Source: Selaginella moellendorffii (Eukaryota; Streptophyta; Lycopodiopsida; Selaginellales; Selaginellaceae). From it: a DNA stretch of 64,000 nt. The notes under the pieces were generated by a model. The model was not told the DNA's origin. It ran no database searches and saw only the letters and a program-made list of their open reading frames with translations. This document shows, one piece after another, positions 1 to 11,973 of this stretch. Numbering within the stretch: position 1 is the first letter of the stretch; each line of letters starts with the position of its first letter. Where the stretch lies: positions 1,171,847 through 1,235,846 of the forward strand of contig NW_003314274.1 in assembly GCF_000143415.4 (NCBI RefSeq). Direction: 5' to 3'. The position numbers were made by a program, and so were the translations under genes.

Positions 1-824
1 CATTAGATGGTAGAATAAAAAAGAATATACTAGAAAATGTTTAAGAAAGTTTATAAATTATAAACATGTTTATAAATTATAAATACAAAATTAATCTAAA
101 TGAATAACAATCGTTAAATGGTAGAATATCCTAGAATATCTAAGCATATTCTAAGTATATCCACTACTATCAGGTTTGCTTAAGCAAACCAAAAAAGTTA
201 ATGACAATAGAGTATTTTATTTAGCAAGTAATTATTTGATATTATAGAAATGTTGTATAGCAAGTGATTGATTCATAAATAACCATACTCCCTTAATTAT
301 TATCAATATGACATTCTTTGTTTGATTCTTCTAAGATCTTTATTAAACAGCTGTATGGCTTTATTTTTGTCTCCTAGGAAAAAAAACTGTATCAAAGCCT
401 TAGAACCCTTACATAACAGGGTTAACATTCTGTTTCTCATTCTACTTTTGGGAAATATAAGCTGAACTTAATTTCCATATAAGATGAAATGCAATTGAAA
501 AAATTACTAGGGTAATTAACATTTAATTATCAATTATAACATTATAATTAATTTATAATTATAGAGTATAACTAGGACATGATCTTATATTTATTTGAGT
601 AGAACATATATTAGACATTTATTGTCCCAATATGAGGTGTATATATATATATATATATCTATTGGGTATATACGATATTACCCATATATATGTACGATAC
701 CCATCCTTTAGTATATAGGCTGCCTGGATGTATTCTATCTCCCGTATCCAGTATACTATACTATACTCCTTTTCCTACTCCTGCCTATATACAGTGGAAA
801 TGGAATACATCTAGTGGAAACGCT
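1..824. other. AT-rich intergenic DNA, no gene seen
   Basis: Strongly AT-rich sequence with no reading frame that resembles a known family. The only structured item is the TA microsatellite near 640. Confidence 0.6.
640..659. repeat. (TA)n microsatellite
   Basis: About ten uninterrupted TA dinucleotides, followed by further TAT-rich sequence. Confidence 0.9.
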
Positions 825-1016
825 TTTGAACTGCCGATGTGGTGGCTGCTACACCTGGATGTCCAGCAAGAATTCCCTCATGACATTCCTGAAACACCTG
901 CTTGCGGAAGTTCCCTTTGCTGCTCAGTAATATCCGGTGTCCCCTCCAAATGTGAGAGAAGTTCGTAGACATCCTGAAGTTGTCCAGTAACGGCTTCAGA
1001 GCCTCGTCTTCCTCAT
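825..1016 (-). pseudogene. Ty3/gypsy integrase zinc-domain fragment
   Basis: Read on the minus strand, about 60 codons resemble the start of a Ty3/gypsy integrase. There is an 'LLSSKGNFRKQVF' stretch followed by HEGILAGHPG, the histidine-containing H...H part of the HHCC zinc domain (around 854-882). No frame continues on either side into the CC half or the catalytic core, so this is an isolated scrap. The assignment rests on the H-x3-5-H spacing and the 'AGHPG' signature only. Confidence 0.5.
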
Positions 1017-1957
1017 GTTTACCATATAGGAAGACGATATTGGGCGTAAATAAATACGATATATTGGGTATACCGGGTATTGGGTAATATCGGTAATATA
1101 TTGTATATGATAGTACCCGATATTTATCGTATATATTGGGTAAATAAATTTATATATGGTAAATAAGAAAAGAGCATTAGAACGCATAAAGTGTGAAACT
1201 TTTCACATATTTGAATTTTTGTATAATTAATTTAAAATTAAGAAGCAAACTAAATCTGGATTAAAAATTTCATAGAAATGTCAAGTATAATATAACATCT
1301 TTTATATTATGCACTGTTCAGAATAACATGATTAAAATTTAACAACTTAAAAATATAACTCAACAAACATTGTGAAAATTATCATTGTAAATATTAAGAT
1401 GGCATCACAAATTGTAAATATTGAAATTTATCTGGATAAATATATTTATTATTAAAATAATCATATAAAATGGAATTTAAATTTCAGCTATGTTTACAAT
1501 TTGGTAAAGATAAAAACAGCAAACCCAAATTCGTCCCCATTATTACTATTTTTTATTATACTGGGGATATAGGGATTTTTCAAATTCAAAATGCATGATC
1601 ATCTTACATCTGTAATTTGTCTTCTTGTCCATCTTTCAAACTTTCAAAAACTGGTACAATCTAAATGTAAATATTATATCTTAAATGTATTCTCTCACAA
1701 ATATTGAATTATATCATTTACATCTTATCTTATTGGTACTACATTTTTCAATAATCTAAAAACAGTTAACAATATTTGCTATCCAACAAGTTATTTCTAC
1801 TATAGGTCTTTTATTTGACAATACTGAGTGAGAAAAATGCCTAAAAGATGCTGAGCTTACGTTTCTTTCAAAATGGCAGATATTTTATGGCCTGTGCCTG
1901 CAAAAAATGAAGCAAGTAAGCTTTCTTTGTGTTTGATTCACGTCTTTACCAGGTCCT
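1017..1957. other. AT-rich spacer, nothing recognised
   Basis: Apart from the short repeat at its left edge, this AT-rich stretch shows no coding signal I can support on either strand. Confidence 0.5.
1040..1150. repeat. Degenerate TAT(C/T)GGGTA repeat
   Basis: Imperfect repeats of units such as TATTGGGTA, TACCGGGTA and TATCGGTA run for about 110 bp. They are irregular in length and do not match the plant telomere repeat. Confidence 0.5.
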
Positions 1958-2482
1958 AATTGCAGAAATCCCGTAAAAATGCCTTGCAAAGATGCCATCC
2001 GGTGTGCTCTTGTGCACTGACGTCGCTGCTCACGGATATACCTGGTGTCGACTGGATTGTTCAGGTAAAGTTTGCTTCCGCTTCACGGCACAGTATGATC
2101 CTCCTCAAGATCCAAACACGTTTGTTCGCAGAGTCAGGCATACTGCAAGAACATGACGCATTGGACATTAGGTTGTTTTCCTCATGGAGAAAAGACTTAA
2201 AAGCATTTGTATCATATTTTCGAGCATACAAGAGCAGCACCACTGTAACTACATTTTCCGGTTTACTTCTTTGTCCTCTACTTGGAAGAAACTGCAGGTT
2301 GGCAAGATTGCTAGGGATTTGGCCTCTTGCAGCTACTTTCGATGCCTCCCGAGAGAGATTCCAAGTCTCAAAAGCCAAAGAAAATCGCAGGCGTTGAAGG
2401 TCCCCAGCAAAAAAAAGAAGCTTGAGAGCCATGCAGTGGAAGAAGCAGCAACAAAAGTAGAAGCTCTAGTTACCACTGAGTA
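1958..2482 (+). pseudogene. DEAD-box RNA helicase (DDX55/SPB4 type) 3' fragment, copy A
   Basis: Pieces of the C-terminal half of an SPB4/DDX55-type ATP-dependent RNA helicase (ribosome biogenesis, nucleolar) follow one another in order across shifting frames. They are GVLLCTDVAA (about 2001-2030), DIPGVDWIVQ ending at an apparent donor near 2063, and YDPPQDPNTFV (from about 2094). Next comes a damaged motif VI (RRVRHTART in place of the usual HRVGRTAR), then EHHCNYIFR-like residues and a GKIAR / LPREI tail. Frameshifts inside the first block and a stop right after the damaged motif VI show it is dead. The Q motif, Walker A and DEAD box are absent. A sister copy lies at 9889-10365. Confidence 0.7.
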
Positions 2483-2876
2483 AATGTTGTGAGTGGCTCC
2501 CAGTCCATAAAAGAGCTGTGGTGCACTTAGTCAGCCATTAGCACGCGAGGAAACTCGAGGAAACTCTCACCTCCTGCTATTTTCGCTTGACTCATTTGCT
2601 ATTTCTATTTGTTAGATGGAAGCCATTCCATGACAGACAAAAAAAATAAGCACAAAGATTTAGCGACAAAAAAACTTTAACGTTTACTTTAACTTACTCA
2701 CTTACCTAAAGAGTTTATTTTTTGAATATCTTCCAAAGGTAAGAATAACAGACTTGTAGAAGAGGCTCCAGAACTCGAGAGGATGGCTACCGAAGGGAGA
2801 AAATTCGAGGGCGTTGAAAAACCTGACACAAGAAACAAAGAGCTCAATGCTTAGTAAGCTTGAAATTGACACACCT

Positions 2877-4158
2877 TTACTCAGTCAGAGCGTCAGCCTT
2901 AAAGGCTGCTTGGAGAGAAGCTTGCGCTACTGGATAGACGAACACCAGAATGTTCTCCATTTTGGTCCGGAACTCGTCGAGCATCAGCTCCAGCACTGTG
3001 TCCACGAACACCTCCTCTGACTCCACCACTTGATGCACACCGGCATGCAAACGCCGCGGGATCGATCTGGCATACTCGAGCCCCACAGTGAGCCCTGCAT
3101 CGTTTAACAATGCCACGACCCTGGAAGAAATAAAAGTCACATGTAAGTACTAGTTGACAGAAGAAAGAAAGAAAAAGAAAAAGTTAACCCTGGAATGTTG
3201 AAAAACGCATTCCAATTTGTTTTTCCATCGGCTGCGAGTGGGATCTCCACATCTGCTTCTCTCGTAAGCCTCACGCATTTCTCCCGAGCGGCCTCACAGA
3301 GCTTTCGCAGAAGCACTCGCTCGACCATGCGCAATCCAGATAACCTCTTGCCCTGGGCTGAAAGCTGACGACCCTGGGCTGAAAGCTCCTCCTTCAGCTT
3401 CGAAGTTTCATCCTTCAGCTTCGAAGTTTCATCCTTCAGCTTTGAAGTTTCCTCCTTCCGCTTCGATGTTTCCTCCTTCAGCTTCTCCTCGAGCTCTGCC
3501 ACTCTCTCCGTGAGTTTGGTATTCTCCTCCTTAAGGCTCTCCCTTGAGTCCTTCTGCAGCTCCTGGATTTTCTCAGCTTGCTCTTTGTTGACCTTCATAA
3601 GCTTGTTCTCGATCTCTTCTTTCTGTTTGGTGACTTGCAGGATCAACTTGGAGTTCAGAGCTTTGAGTCTCGTGTTTTCGCCCTCCAGCCCCTGGTGTGG
3701 CTTGGGAACAACCCTGATGTAGTTCTGTCTGGCCCATGCCTCAGGCTTCAGCCTCGAGTTCTTGTAGCTAGGATCACTGATCTTGGCCTCCAGATCTTCC
3801 TTCCGCAGGCTGAAACGTTTCGCTGCCGCATCCACCGCAAAACCAAAAGCGCCATCCAGAGATTTCTGCCAGTCACCCGCTGGAAGAGGCCATGCAGACA
3901 GAGTGCACTCCACGTAAAAAATCGGGACGCACGCTCCAGGCGCAATGTAGTTCTCTGGAAAGAAAAAAAACACGAGAATTCCAGGACAAAGAGCTACCAC
4001 AAAGCTTCTACGAGGGCAGAGGCATGAATACCCTATTCTGCTTCGCATCCAATCTCTCAGCTTCGAGGGGGAATTCCCTCTTTGCTGTGGCGAGAGATAT
4101 CTTGGCAAGGGGGGCGCCAATCGATCGGGAGTGACTTACCGCTGCCGCTGCTGCTCAT
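2877..4158 (-). CDS. Uncharacterised coiled-coil protein, copy A (three exons)
   Basis: I do not recognise this family. My spliced model on the minus strand has exon 1 at 4158-4140 (ATG, donor GTAAGT), exon 2 at 3954-3189 and exon 3 at 3120-2877, ending in TAA. The exons total 1029 nt and stay in frame (342 residues). The intron-2 donor is weak (GTTAAC), while the sister copy has GTAAGT at that site. The protein starts with a short globular part (ENYIAPG..., SAWPLPAGDW...). A long charged coiled coil follows at about residues 98-225, built from Lys/Glu heptads including repeated KDETSKL units. A C-terminal domain of about 110 residues (KTNWNAFF..., LLNDAGLTVGLEYAR..., VLELMLDEF) ends the protein. 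No signal peptide or membrane segment is visible. This copy looks intact; copy B (10669-11973) is altered. The function is unknown. Confidence 0.65.
3389..3486 (-). repeat. 21-bp minisatellite coding for coiled-coil heptads
   Basis: Inside exon 2 of the coiled-coil gene, a 21-bp unit (plus strand about CTTCGAAGTTTCATCCTTCAG) recurs four to five times. Each unit encodes one heptad of the type K-x-E-T-S-K-L. Copy B of the gene has fewer, more diverged units at 11217-11290. Confidence 0.75.
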
Positions 4159-4312
4159 CGCTCCACTCGCCGCCAACCCCTTCGCCAAGAACCCTAAACG
4201 AATGGTGGGCGGCAGGTTAATTTTAATACATTTACCAAAGTCACTTTTGTTAAAACTGAATTAATATAAATTATTATGAAAAGCTATGAATTATGCTCTA
4301 TGTTATTGAAAC

Positions 4313-4765
4313 TGCGAAGAGACTTTGTTGAGAAGAGCAACTCTTTCAAATGCGAGAAAGGTTTTAAATTGATAGAAATATGAAAACTTTGTGATATATA
4401 TACCTTCTGTAGCAAGCCATCTTCTCTCCAACTTTACAAAGGTCGTCAAAAGTGCTCATGAACTGCGTTGATAAATTCTTTTGCAGGCTTCCTGTCCCCA
4501 AAATAAAAAGCTCACAAAACAATTTATAAATTATGTAGTCTCTAACCTGCAACTATAGGTGAGAAATTGCCAATCAATGTCCTTATTCACAACCACCTAT
4601 AAGAAAATATATAGTTCCTATGTGCATAGGGAAACAAGAAATCACGAACCCAAGGCTTGAGATTCACCAAAACATGTGAAATGGTTGCATTCTTCATCAA
4701 CTACAATGAAAAGAACGTTCATAGAGAAGTGAAAAAGGAGAGTTCCAAGTTGAGTACCTTCTCTA
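4313..4765 (-). pseudogene. Mitochondrial processing peptidase alpha, 3' fragment, copy A
   Basis: This is the last exons of an MPP-alpha gene on the minus strand, homologous to 12123-12590. Visible pieces are an LMKNATISHVLVNLKP-like exon (about 4640-4690, where the sister has STKNATISLVLVNLKPQ), DIDWQFLTY-like residues, KNLSTQFMSTFDD (about 4440-4490) and a final KRVALLNKV-type exon near 4313-4360. Similarity to copy B stops at about 4765, where unrelated sequence leading into a gypsy remnant begins. It is a truncated, non-functional piece of the duplicated block. Confidence 0.7.
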
Positions 4766-4879
4766 GGTTCTCAACAATAATATTAGCTATACTTGAAGAG
4801 TTTTTTGATGTTTCTAAATTTTTTCATGGATTGTCTTCATTATAAATTGTGGAGCATAGGATTACATTAGAGCTAGGGA

Positions 4880-7110
4880 CATAACCAATTTATTGGTATC
4901 CATTTTGATTAAGTTATGCAAAGGAGCAAGAAGTTCAATGACAAGTTAATAAGTTCTTTGAGTTTGGATTTATTCAAATAAGTAAGTCTTCATTTGGTGC
5001 TCTAATCGTGTTTGTGAAGAAGAAAAATGATTTAATATGGATGTGTATTAATTATCGTGTCTTGAACAAGAAGATAATAAAGGATAATATGTTGATGCCA
5101 CATGTGAATGATATCTTAAACAAATTTGGTGAAGCACTAGTGTTTACCAAGATTGATTTGAGGAGTGGATATCATCAAATTGCAATGGATGATACATTTA
5201 TTTTTAAGATAGCATTTAATATAAGCTTTGGGCATTTTGAGTTTACAATTCTGTTGTTTGGTTTTATAAATGCACTAACCACATTTACTTAGTTGATGAT
5301 GAAGGTATTTAAGCATTATCTTTATGAGTTTGTGGAGATTTTCTTGGACAATATTCATGTTTTCAACAAGAATATAGAGGAGTATAAGGTGCATTTGTGT
5401 AAGGTTTTTTTGTTATTACGTGACAGTAAATTTTATGTAAAAAAGAGAAAATATGAATTTATAAAGTCAGAGGTGGAATATCTAAGCTATATTGCAAATC
5501 CAAGGAAGGTGGTTGTGGTGGAGAACTAACTTACATCGACTTCAATAACTCAGTTATACAACTTCTATAGTATGGTTATTTATTACTAATATTTCTAGTA
5601 TAAGTTTGTGGAAGTGGCTATTCCTTTGACACGATTGTTGTGCAAAAACATGCCATTTGAGCGGAAGAAGCCACATGAGGAGAGTTTTATGGCATTGAAA
5701 CGATTGTTAAGCAAGGCTTTAATGCTTCATATTGTTAATCTATCAAAACCTTATAAGGTAATATATGATGCAAATGGTTATGCATTGGGAGAAGTTTTTA
5801 TGCAAGAGGGACAACTTATTACATATAAGAGTTGAACTTTGAATATAGTAAAGCAACGTTATTTTACATATGAGCAAGAGTTACTCTTCATTGTTCATGC
5901 TTTATGGCACTATCTTTATAGTGCAATATTTGTAGTGTTGATAGATCACAAACCTTTTATATATCTTTTCATATAAAAGGAGTTAAACACTAGACAAACT
6001 TGTTGAATGGTTAAACTCATGGAGTTTATGAAGTTTTTTATTGAGCATCCTTCGGGAAAATTAAATATAGAGTGCGCTCAGGCTCAGGATGCTAAGATGG
6101 TCTCTTTGCGAACTCAGATGGAAGCACTTTTCTTATTGGTGGCTGCAATTTTTTATTACAATGCCCGTGTATAGTTGCCATAGGTGGATGTGTTAGTTAC
6201 TCAAGCTTTATTCCACTATCATGATTGTCCAGAGGTTGGTCATTTTGGGGGAAAGAAAATGTATGAGTTGATTAAGCACAATTTTTATTGAACAAATACA
6301 AAGACTGATATCTTCGAGTATTGTAAATCATGTGAGCTCTATCAATGAGTAAATGTGTTACGGGAGAAGCCAAGGGGATTTTTGCAACCTTTACCTATTC
6401 CTCAAAGCCATTGGTGTAATATTTCTATGGACTTTATCACTTTTTTGCTATGAACACAAAGGCAAAATGAGTAAGTATGAGTCATTTGATGAAGTATGTG
6501 CAACTGTTGGCTCTTCAGAAAACTATCACTGCCTCAGATTTAGCTACAGTCTACTTGGAGAAGGTTTTTCTTGATTTTAGTTTACCGAAGGACATCATTA
6601 GTGATTGAGATTCAAAGTTCACTAATGGATTTTGGAAGAGCTTTGAAAAGGTCATATAAATGATTTTGAAACTCTTCAGTGGAGATCATTCTCAAACGGA
6701 TGGGCAAACTAAACGTGTGAATCAGGTGGTGAAGGATATACTACATTGTAAAAGCATTTACCAAAGATGTTTAACTATAGCATTGGTCAAAGGTAAGGAT
6801 AATGGGATCTATATTTTTTGTTAGTGCAATTTGCATACAACAATAACTAACACAATGGAATTAAACTAAGTTTTTACTTTGCCATGTTTGGAAGACATCC
6901 CTAAACAACGGTGGAGTTAGGATTGCATTTGAGTAAAGATGTTCAAATTAAGTTTGACTCAGAGGCAGCTGATTTAATCATATAAATTAATAAAATTTTA
7001 ATGGTGTGCAAACAGAATTTGCAAACAGCTCAATATAGAGTGAAGAAGTTTTTTAATAAGCATTTCCAATTCCAGGAATATAAGGTGGGTGATCTCATCT
7101 TTGTGTAAAT
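4880..7110 (+). mobile_element. Decayed Ty3/gypsy retrotransposon (RT-RNase H-integrase remnants)
   Basis: Plus-strand fragments appear in the canonical Ty3/gypsy order. Reverse transcriptase runs from about 5008-5529 (FVKKKNDLIWMCINYRVLN, TKIDLRSGYHQI, and the catalytic site degraded to FLDN where YxDD is expected). An RNase H region lies at about 5608-5990 (IYDANGYALGEVF, YFTYEQELL). The integrase zinc domain is at about 6220-6345 (CPEVGHFGGKKMYELI, then C..C) with a very decayed core after it (SMDFIT near 6427). Many stops and frameshifts interrupt it, and no LTRs were identified. The AT-rich composition suggests an old insertion. It separates copy A of the duplicated block from the inverted kinase fragment. 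Confidence 0.8.
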
Positions 7111-8817
7111 CATTTTTCGTCAACTAATCACCCCTTTAATCTATTGGCTTAGGGTAGGTTTTGACATTGTTGTTTAATAATCCTTCCTTTGTCAGGGAAT
7201 GATTGTCCGTGATCATATTTAAACCACCCTTTGGTCACTATGGTTCTTTTAGGGTCTATCAAACCTTGGTTCTCCCTCTATTAAATATTCCTTTAGAATA
7301 TTCTTGTCCCACTTGTCAGTTACAAGAATCGAATTGGGCTTCAATACCAAGGAAACAATAAATAATCTCCTGCAATTTGTTGGTAGTGCAATGTTAGTGT
7401 TTTAACTTAGCATCATTTAATGTGCTTATGCTATCCATTGTTTAAGAATTAAAAAAAAGTATACTTTCAATTATAAATTTAATTATTAGAAATTGTGACT
7501 TTAAAATGTTGATTGTGGTTATGATAATTAAAGAGATGGTTAAAAATGCACTTCAATTTTTATATTCACAATCACATTGCACCTTAATTATAAAGTTTAA
7601 AGCTTATACTTTAAATTTATTTGGCTTTTTTTAGAAAATATGTTTCTTGAAGATGCTTATAGCATAATAAAAATATTAAGATTTTTACTAATGCATATCT
7701 AAAAGATCTTTACATAGCTGAAATTTAGAATTCCATTTTATATGATTACTTTAATAAAAAATCTATTTATCCAGATAAATTTAAAGTGTAATCCTTAAAT
7801 TTTGTAATTAAGATGCAATGTGATTGTGGATATATAATTTAAAATGTATTTGTAAGTCTAATATAGGTGTTTGTCTTATTAAACTACATATTCTACCTAC
7901 AAAATTTTGAGTGTATATTGAAAATCTACTATATAAGTTATGAGTTTTTCTGTTTATTATCATTTTTAATTTTTATGTTTAAAAATTTTATTTTTGAAAT
8001 TATAAATGAATTTATTTACTAAAAGGGGTATATTTTCTTGATTTGTTTTTCTCAAATTAATGGCATAAAATTGTCAGGGATTATGGTGACAGGGCATAGT
8101 CCCACCATGGCAAGCTACTCATCTCACAAATCCTCTGCCATCATGGATGTTAGGATCCTATTCCTTACACCTTTTATTTTTGAAATTACAAATGAATTTA
8201 TTTACCAAAAGGGGTATATTTTCTTGATTTTTTTGTCTTAAATAAATGGCATAAACTAATCAGGGATTGTTAGGATCCTATCCCTTACACCCTAAGCCAA
8301 CTGATCATTTGTTTGTATGGCCCTTTCTTATCCTATTATCTTGACATTTTATTAAATTTTCTTTTTATGTATAGATTTCTTTTATTTCACAATCTATCAC
8401 ACTGTCATGGCTTATGAGCATTTTCATGGTTGGGATTGAGTTTTTTTATATCAACAAATTATTGAAGGACAAAAAATTAATTAAAGAAACACTCTTGCCA
8501 TTTCTAACACAAACTACTGGGTATATTATCTTTCATCTAATAATTTTTAAAAAGTGTAGTTCCAGTTCTTTATATTAAAACTTCTTATTCAAAATATTCA
8601 ACTCTATCAGCACCTCAAAATAAATATATAAACAAAAACTATACTTTTAAGCTTTTGAACATTATGAGCAATTATCATTCATCAATTGTCTCCCATAGTC
8701 TCAATAAAACTGATATAACATAAATGACCAACGTAGATTTGGGTAGGTTTTCTTTAGTTTATTTGATTTAGGAACTAAGAGGGAGAATAAATTGGAGAAT
8801 TTATTAAAAAAACTTTC
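7111..8817. other. AT-rich spacer with no gene
   Basis: No coding family was recognised. It contains the short direct repeat at 7988-8291. Confidence 0.5.
7988..8291 (+). repeat. Tandem direct repeat of about 95-120 bp
   Basis: The stretch 7988-8082 (TTTTGAAATTATAAATG... to CAGGGATTA) is repeated at 8174-8268 with a few substitutions. The flanking piece GTTAGGATCCTAT-CCTTACACC also occurs twice (8149-8171 and 8269-8291). The unit is therefore roughly 120 bp, present about 1.8 times. Confidence 0.75.
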
Positions 8818-9840
8818 TCAAGTAAACTCTTCAAAACTTTGATCTTGAGAAGCTCCTTGTGAACTCGTGGAATCTGGCTCTTGGTTGTGGGATCCCAGGT
8901 GGTAGACACTCTTAGAGCTATGGTGGGTGCTTTGCCTTCCAAAATTCGCAACACCTACATGCAACAATGTCAACCTTGTACGTTCATGATTTTTCTTCAT
9001 AAGGATCAACCTGACTCATTCTTGGCCTCTGCGAGGGTTCTCTTCTCAGGCAAAATGCCGCTGCGTGGACCATTCCTTGGATCTTGTAAAGCTGTTACTC
9101 CTGGAATAAATCTTTAACCAGTCGTGGATCTAGTAAAGAATCGGCATCTCTTACATCGAGTTTTGGACGAGCCTGTAATTAATACTAAATAGAAATAAAT
9201 ATAAAAATATGAACCTTACGCATTCTGTGAGACATTGTTCTGCATGAGGCAGAGATATATCAAGTGATCTCCACACCAAATGAATACACGTTAGCTTTCT
9301 CTGTAACCTGTCCACTTGAAGCATACTCTGGAGCCAAATACCTTCAATTCTAAACATTAAATCTCATATTAAAATAACATATGAGTTTTGGTTTCTTACC
9401 CCAAGTGTGCCAATTACCTTTGTCTCAACTGTGGGCTGGCTGCTTGTATGCCATCTAGCCAATCCAAAATCTCCAACCTGTTACCATATAAGTAATCTTA
9501 TAGTAACAATGGTAAATATCTTACCATTGGAGCATAGTCATGTGTGAGAAGAATGTTGTGTGGCCTGAGATCTCTGTGAATTATATAGTTCCAATGCGGC
9601 ATTCCTCATGAAGATATCGCATCGCTCTGGCAGCCCCCAAAGCGATTCCCTCTCTTGCACACCATGTGTATTTCAGTGTTTAGAAAAAGAAAAGAAAAGC
9701 CAAATAAGTGATAGCTGAGTGACTTGTTGCACACAAACTCGTAAACAAGCATTCTCTTTCCATCCTCGACGTAAATTCCTAGCAAATTTACCAGGTTTCG
9801 GTGCTGTGCTCCACTCAGAACCTCTGTGCGCCAATGGTTT
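8818..9840 (-). pseudogene. Inverted, broken copy of the USP-kinase gene 3' half
   Basis: The minus strand here is clearly homologous to 18200-19260 of the intact kinase gene on the plus strand, including introns, so it is a DNA-level copy. It covers the end of the fifth exon through the last exon. Lesions are visible. A 2-bp insertion sits in the exon coding for the HRD region (about 9585: the intact gene reads ACTATAATTC, this copy ACTATATAATTC), which shifts the frame just before the catalytic loop. A short deletion lies in the last exon. About 190 bp corresponding to 19215-19400 are missing near its distal end. The left end joins unrelated AT-rich sequence. Confidence 0.85.
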
Positions 9841-9893
9841 CAGGAGTGCATTATCGGGTAAGGCGCTCGCTTCAGGAGTGCATTATCAGGTAA
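9839..9893 (+). repeat. Short direct repeat at a rearrangement junction
   Basis: A 23-bp sequence (TTCAGGAGTGCATTATC followed by RGGTAA) occurs at 9839-9861 and 9871-9893 with a 9-bp spacer. It lies exactly where the inverted kinase fragment meets copy B of the duplicated block. Confidence 0.8.
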
Positions 9894-10365
9894 AGTTCGC
9901 TTACGCTTCACAGCCCAGTATGGTCCTCCTCAAGATCCAAACACGTTTATTTGCAGAGTCAGGCGTACTGCAACAACGGGACGCGTTGGACATTCGGTTG
10001 TTTTCCTTATGGAGAAAAGATTTGTATCATATTTTCGAGAATACAAGAGGAGCACCACTGTAACTACATTTTCCGGTCAGCGATCCTTACTTCTTTATTG
10101 TATTTAGGTGGAAGAAACTGAAGGTTGGCAAGATTGCTATGGGATTTGGCCTCTTACAGGTACCTTCAACACCTCCCGAGAGAGATTCCAAGTCTGAAAA
10201 GCCAAAGAAAATCGCAGGCGTCAAAGGTCCCTAGCAAAAAAGAGAAGCTTGAGAGCCATGGAGTGGAAGAAGCAGCAACAAAAGCAGAAGCTCTAGGTAA
10301 CAGTTACCACTGCGTAGATGCTGCGAGTGACTCCCAGTCCCTAAAACAGCTGTGGTGCACTTAGT
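9889..10365 (+). pseudogene. DEAD-box RNA helicase (DDX55/SPB4 type) 3' fragment, copy B
   Basis: Homologous along its length to 2060-2500. Out-of-frame remnants of the helicase C-terminal part are visible: the PPQDPNTF-coding stretch near 9928-9955, EHHCNYIFR near 10050-10075, and the VGKIA / SLKSQRKSQ tail near 10120-10210. The upstream GVLLCTDVAA piece present in copy A is lost here because the sequence joins the inverted kinase fragment. Confidence 0.65.
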
Positions 10366-10668
10366 TAGCCATTAGCACACGAGGTCCTTCACTTGACTCA
10401 TTCATTATTTCTATTTGCTAGATGGAAACCACTCAAAGAAAATGAGCAAGAAGATTTAACGACAAAAGAGCTTTTACATTTACTTCAGCTGCTTAACTAA
10501 ATAGCTTACTTTTTGAATATCTTCTGATGGTAAGAACAGCAGACTTATACAAGAGGCTCTAGAACTTAGAGAGGATGGCTACCAAAGGGAGAAAATTCGA
10601 GGGCGTTGAAAAACCTGGCACAAGAAACAAAGAGCTCAGTGCTTAGTAAGCTTGAAATTGACACACCT

Positions 10669-11973
10669 TCACTCAGTCGGAGAGTCAGCCTCAAAGGCCG
10701 CTTGGAGAGAAGCTTGCGCTGCTGGATAGACGAACACCAGAATGTTCTCCATTTTGGTCTGGAACTCGTCGAGCATCAGCTCCAGCACTGTGTCCACGAA
10801 CACCTCCTCCGACTCCACCACTTGATACGTACCGGCATGCAAACGCCACGGGATCGATCTGGCATACTCGAGCCCCACGGTGAGCCCTGCATCGTTTAAC
10901 AATACCACGACTCTGAAAGAAATAAAAGTCACATGTAAGTACTAGTTGACAGAAGAAAGAAAGAAAAAGAAAAAGAAAAAGAAAAAGTAAAACTTACCCT
11001 GGAATGTTGAAAAACGCATTCCAATTTGTTTTTCCATCGGCTGCGAGTGGGATTTCCACATCTGCTTCTCTCGCAAGCCTCACGCATTTCTCCCGAGCGG
11101 CCTCACAGAGCTTTCGCAGAAGCACTCGCTCGAACATGCGCAATGCAGATAACCTCTGCCGCAATGCTGAGAGTTCACGGCCCTGGGCTGAAAGCTGACG
11201 ACTCTGGTCTGTAAGTTCCTCCTTCAGCTTCGAAGTTTCTTCCTTCAGCTTCGAAGTTCTCTCCTTCAGCTTCGAAGTTTCCTCCTCGAGCTTTGCCACT
11301 CTCTCCGTGAGTTTGGTAATCTCCTCCTTAAGGCTGACGATCTCCCTTGAGTCCTTCTGCAGCTCCTGGATTTTCTCAGCTTGCTCTTTGTTGACCTTCA
11401 TAAGCTTGTCATTCTGTGCCTTTGTGTTCTTGATCTCTTCTTTCTGGTTGGTGACTTGCAGGATCAACGTGGAGTTCAGAGCTTTGAGTCTCGTGTTTGT
11501 GCCCTCCAGTCCCTGGTCTGCCTTGGGAACAACCCTGATGTAGTTCTGTCTGGCCCATGCCTCAGGCGTCAGCCTCGAGTTCTTGTAGCTCGGATCACTG
11601 ATTTTGGCCTCCAGATCTTCCTTCCGCAGGCTGAAACGTTTCGCTGCCGCATCCACCGCAAAACCAAAATCGCCATCCAGAGATTTCTTCCAGTCACCCG
11701 CTGGAAGAGGCCATGCAGACAGTGCACTCCACGTAAAAAATCGGGACGCACGGACGATTCTCTCCAGGCGCAATGTAGTTCCCTGGAAGAAAAAAAAAAC
11801 GAGGATTCCAGGACAAAGAGCTACCACAAAGCTTCTACGAGGGCAGAGGCATGAATACCATATTCTGCTTGGCATCCAATCTCTCAGCTTCGAGGGGGAA
11901 TTCCCTCTTTGCTCTGGCGAGAGATATCTTGGCAAGGGGGGCGACTTGGGATCGGGAGTGACCTGCTGCTCAT
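10669..11973 (-). pseudogene. Coiled-coil gene copy B, disrupted or re-started paralogue
   Basis: Second copy of the 2877-4158 gene. Exon 3 (10912-10669) and the exon-2 coding region (to 10998, donor GTAAGT) are well preserved, including the coiled coil. The 5' end is damaged. A 12-bp deletion after ATGAGCAGCAG (near 11963) removes the strong exon-1 donor, and a 2-bp deletion near 11720 shifts the frame of the N-terminal domain relative to copy A. An in-frame extra 9 bp is also present near 11755. An uninterrupted frame from 12043 runs through the former intron into the coiled coil, so a differently started protein is possible. With fewer heptad repeats than copy A, it is either a pseudogene or a neo-N-terminal paralogue. 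Confidence 0.6.

Noticed and set aside
1040-1150. Centromere- or telomere-type satellite
   Set aside because: Only about 110 bp long with irregular units; treated as a simple degenerate repeat.
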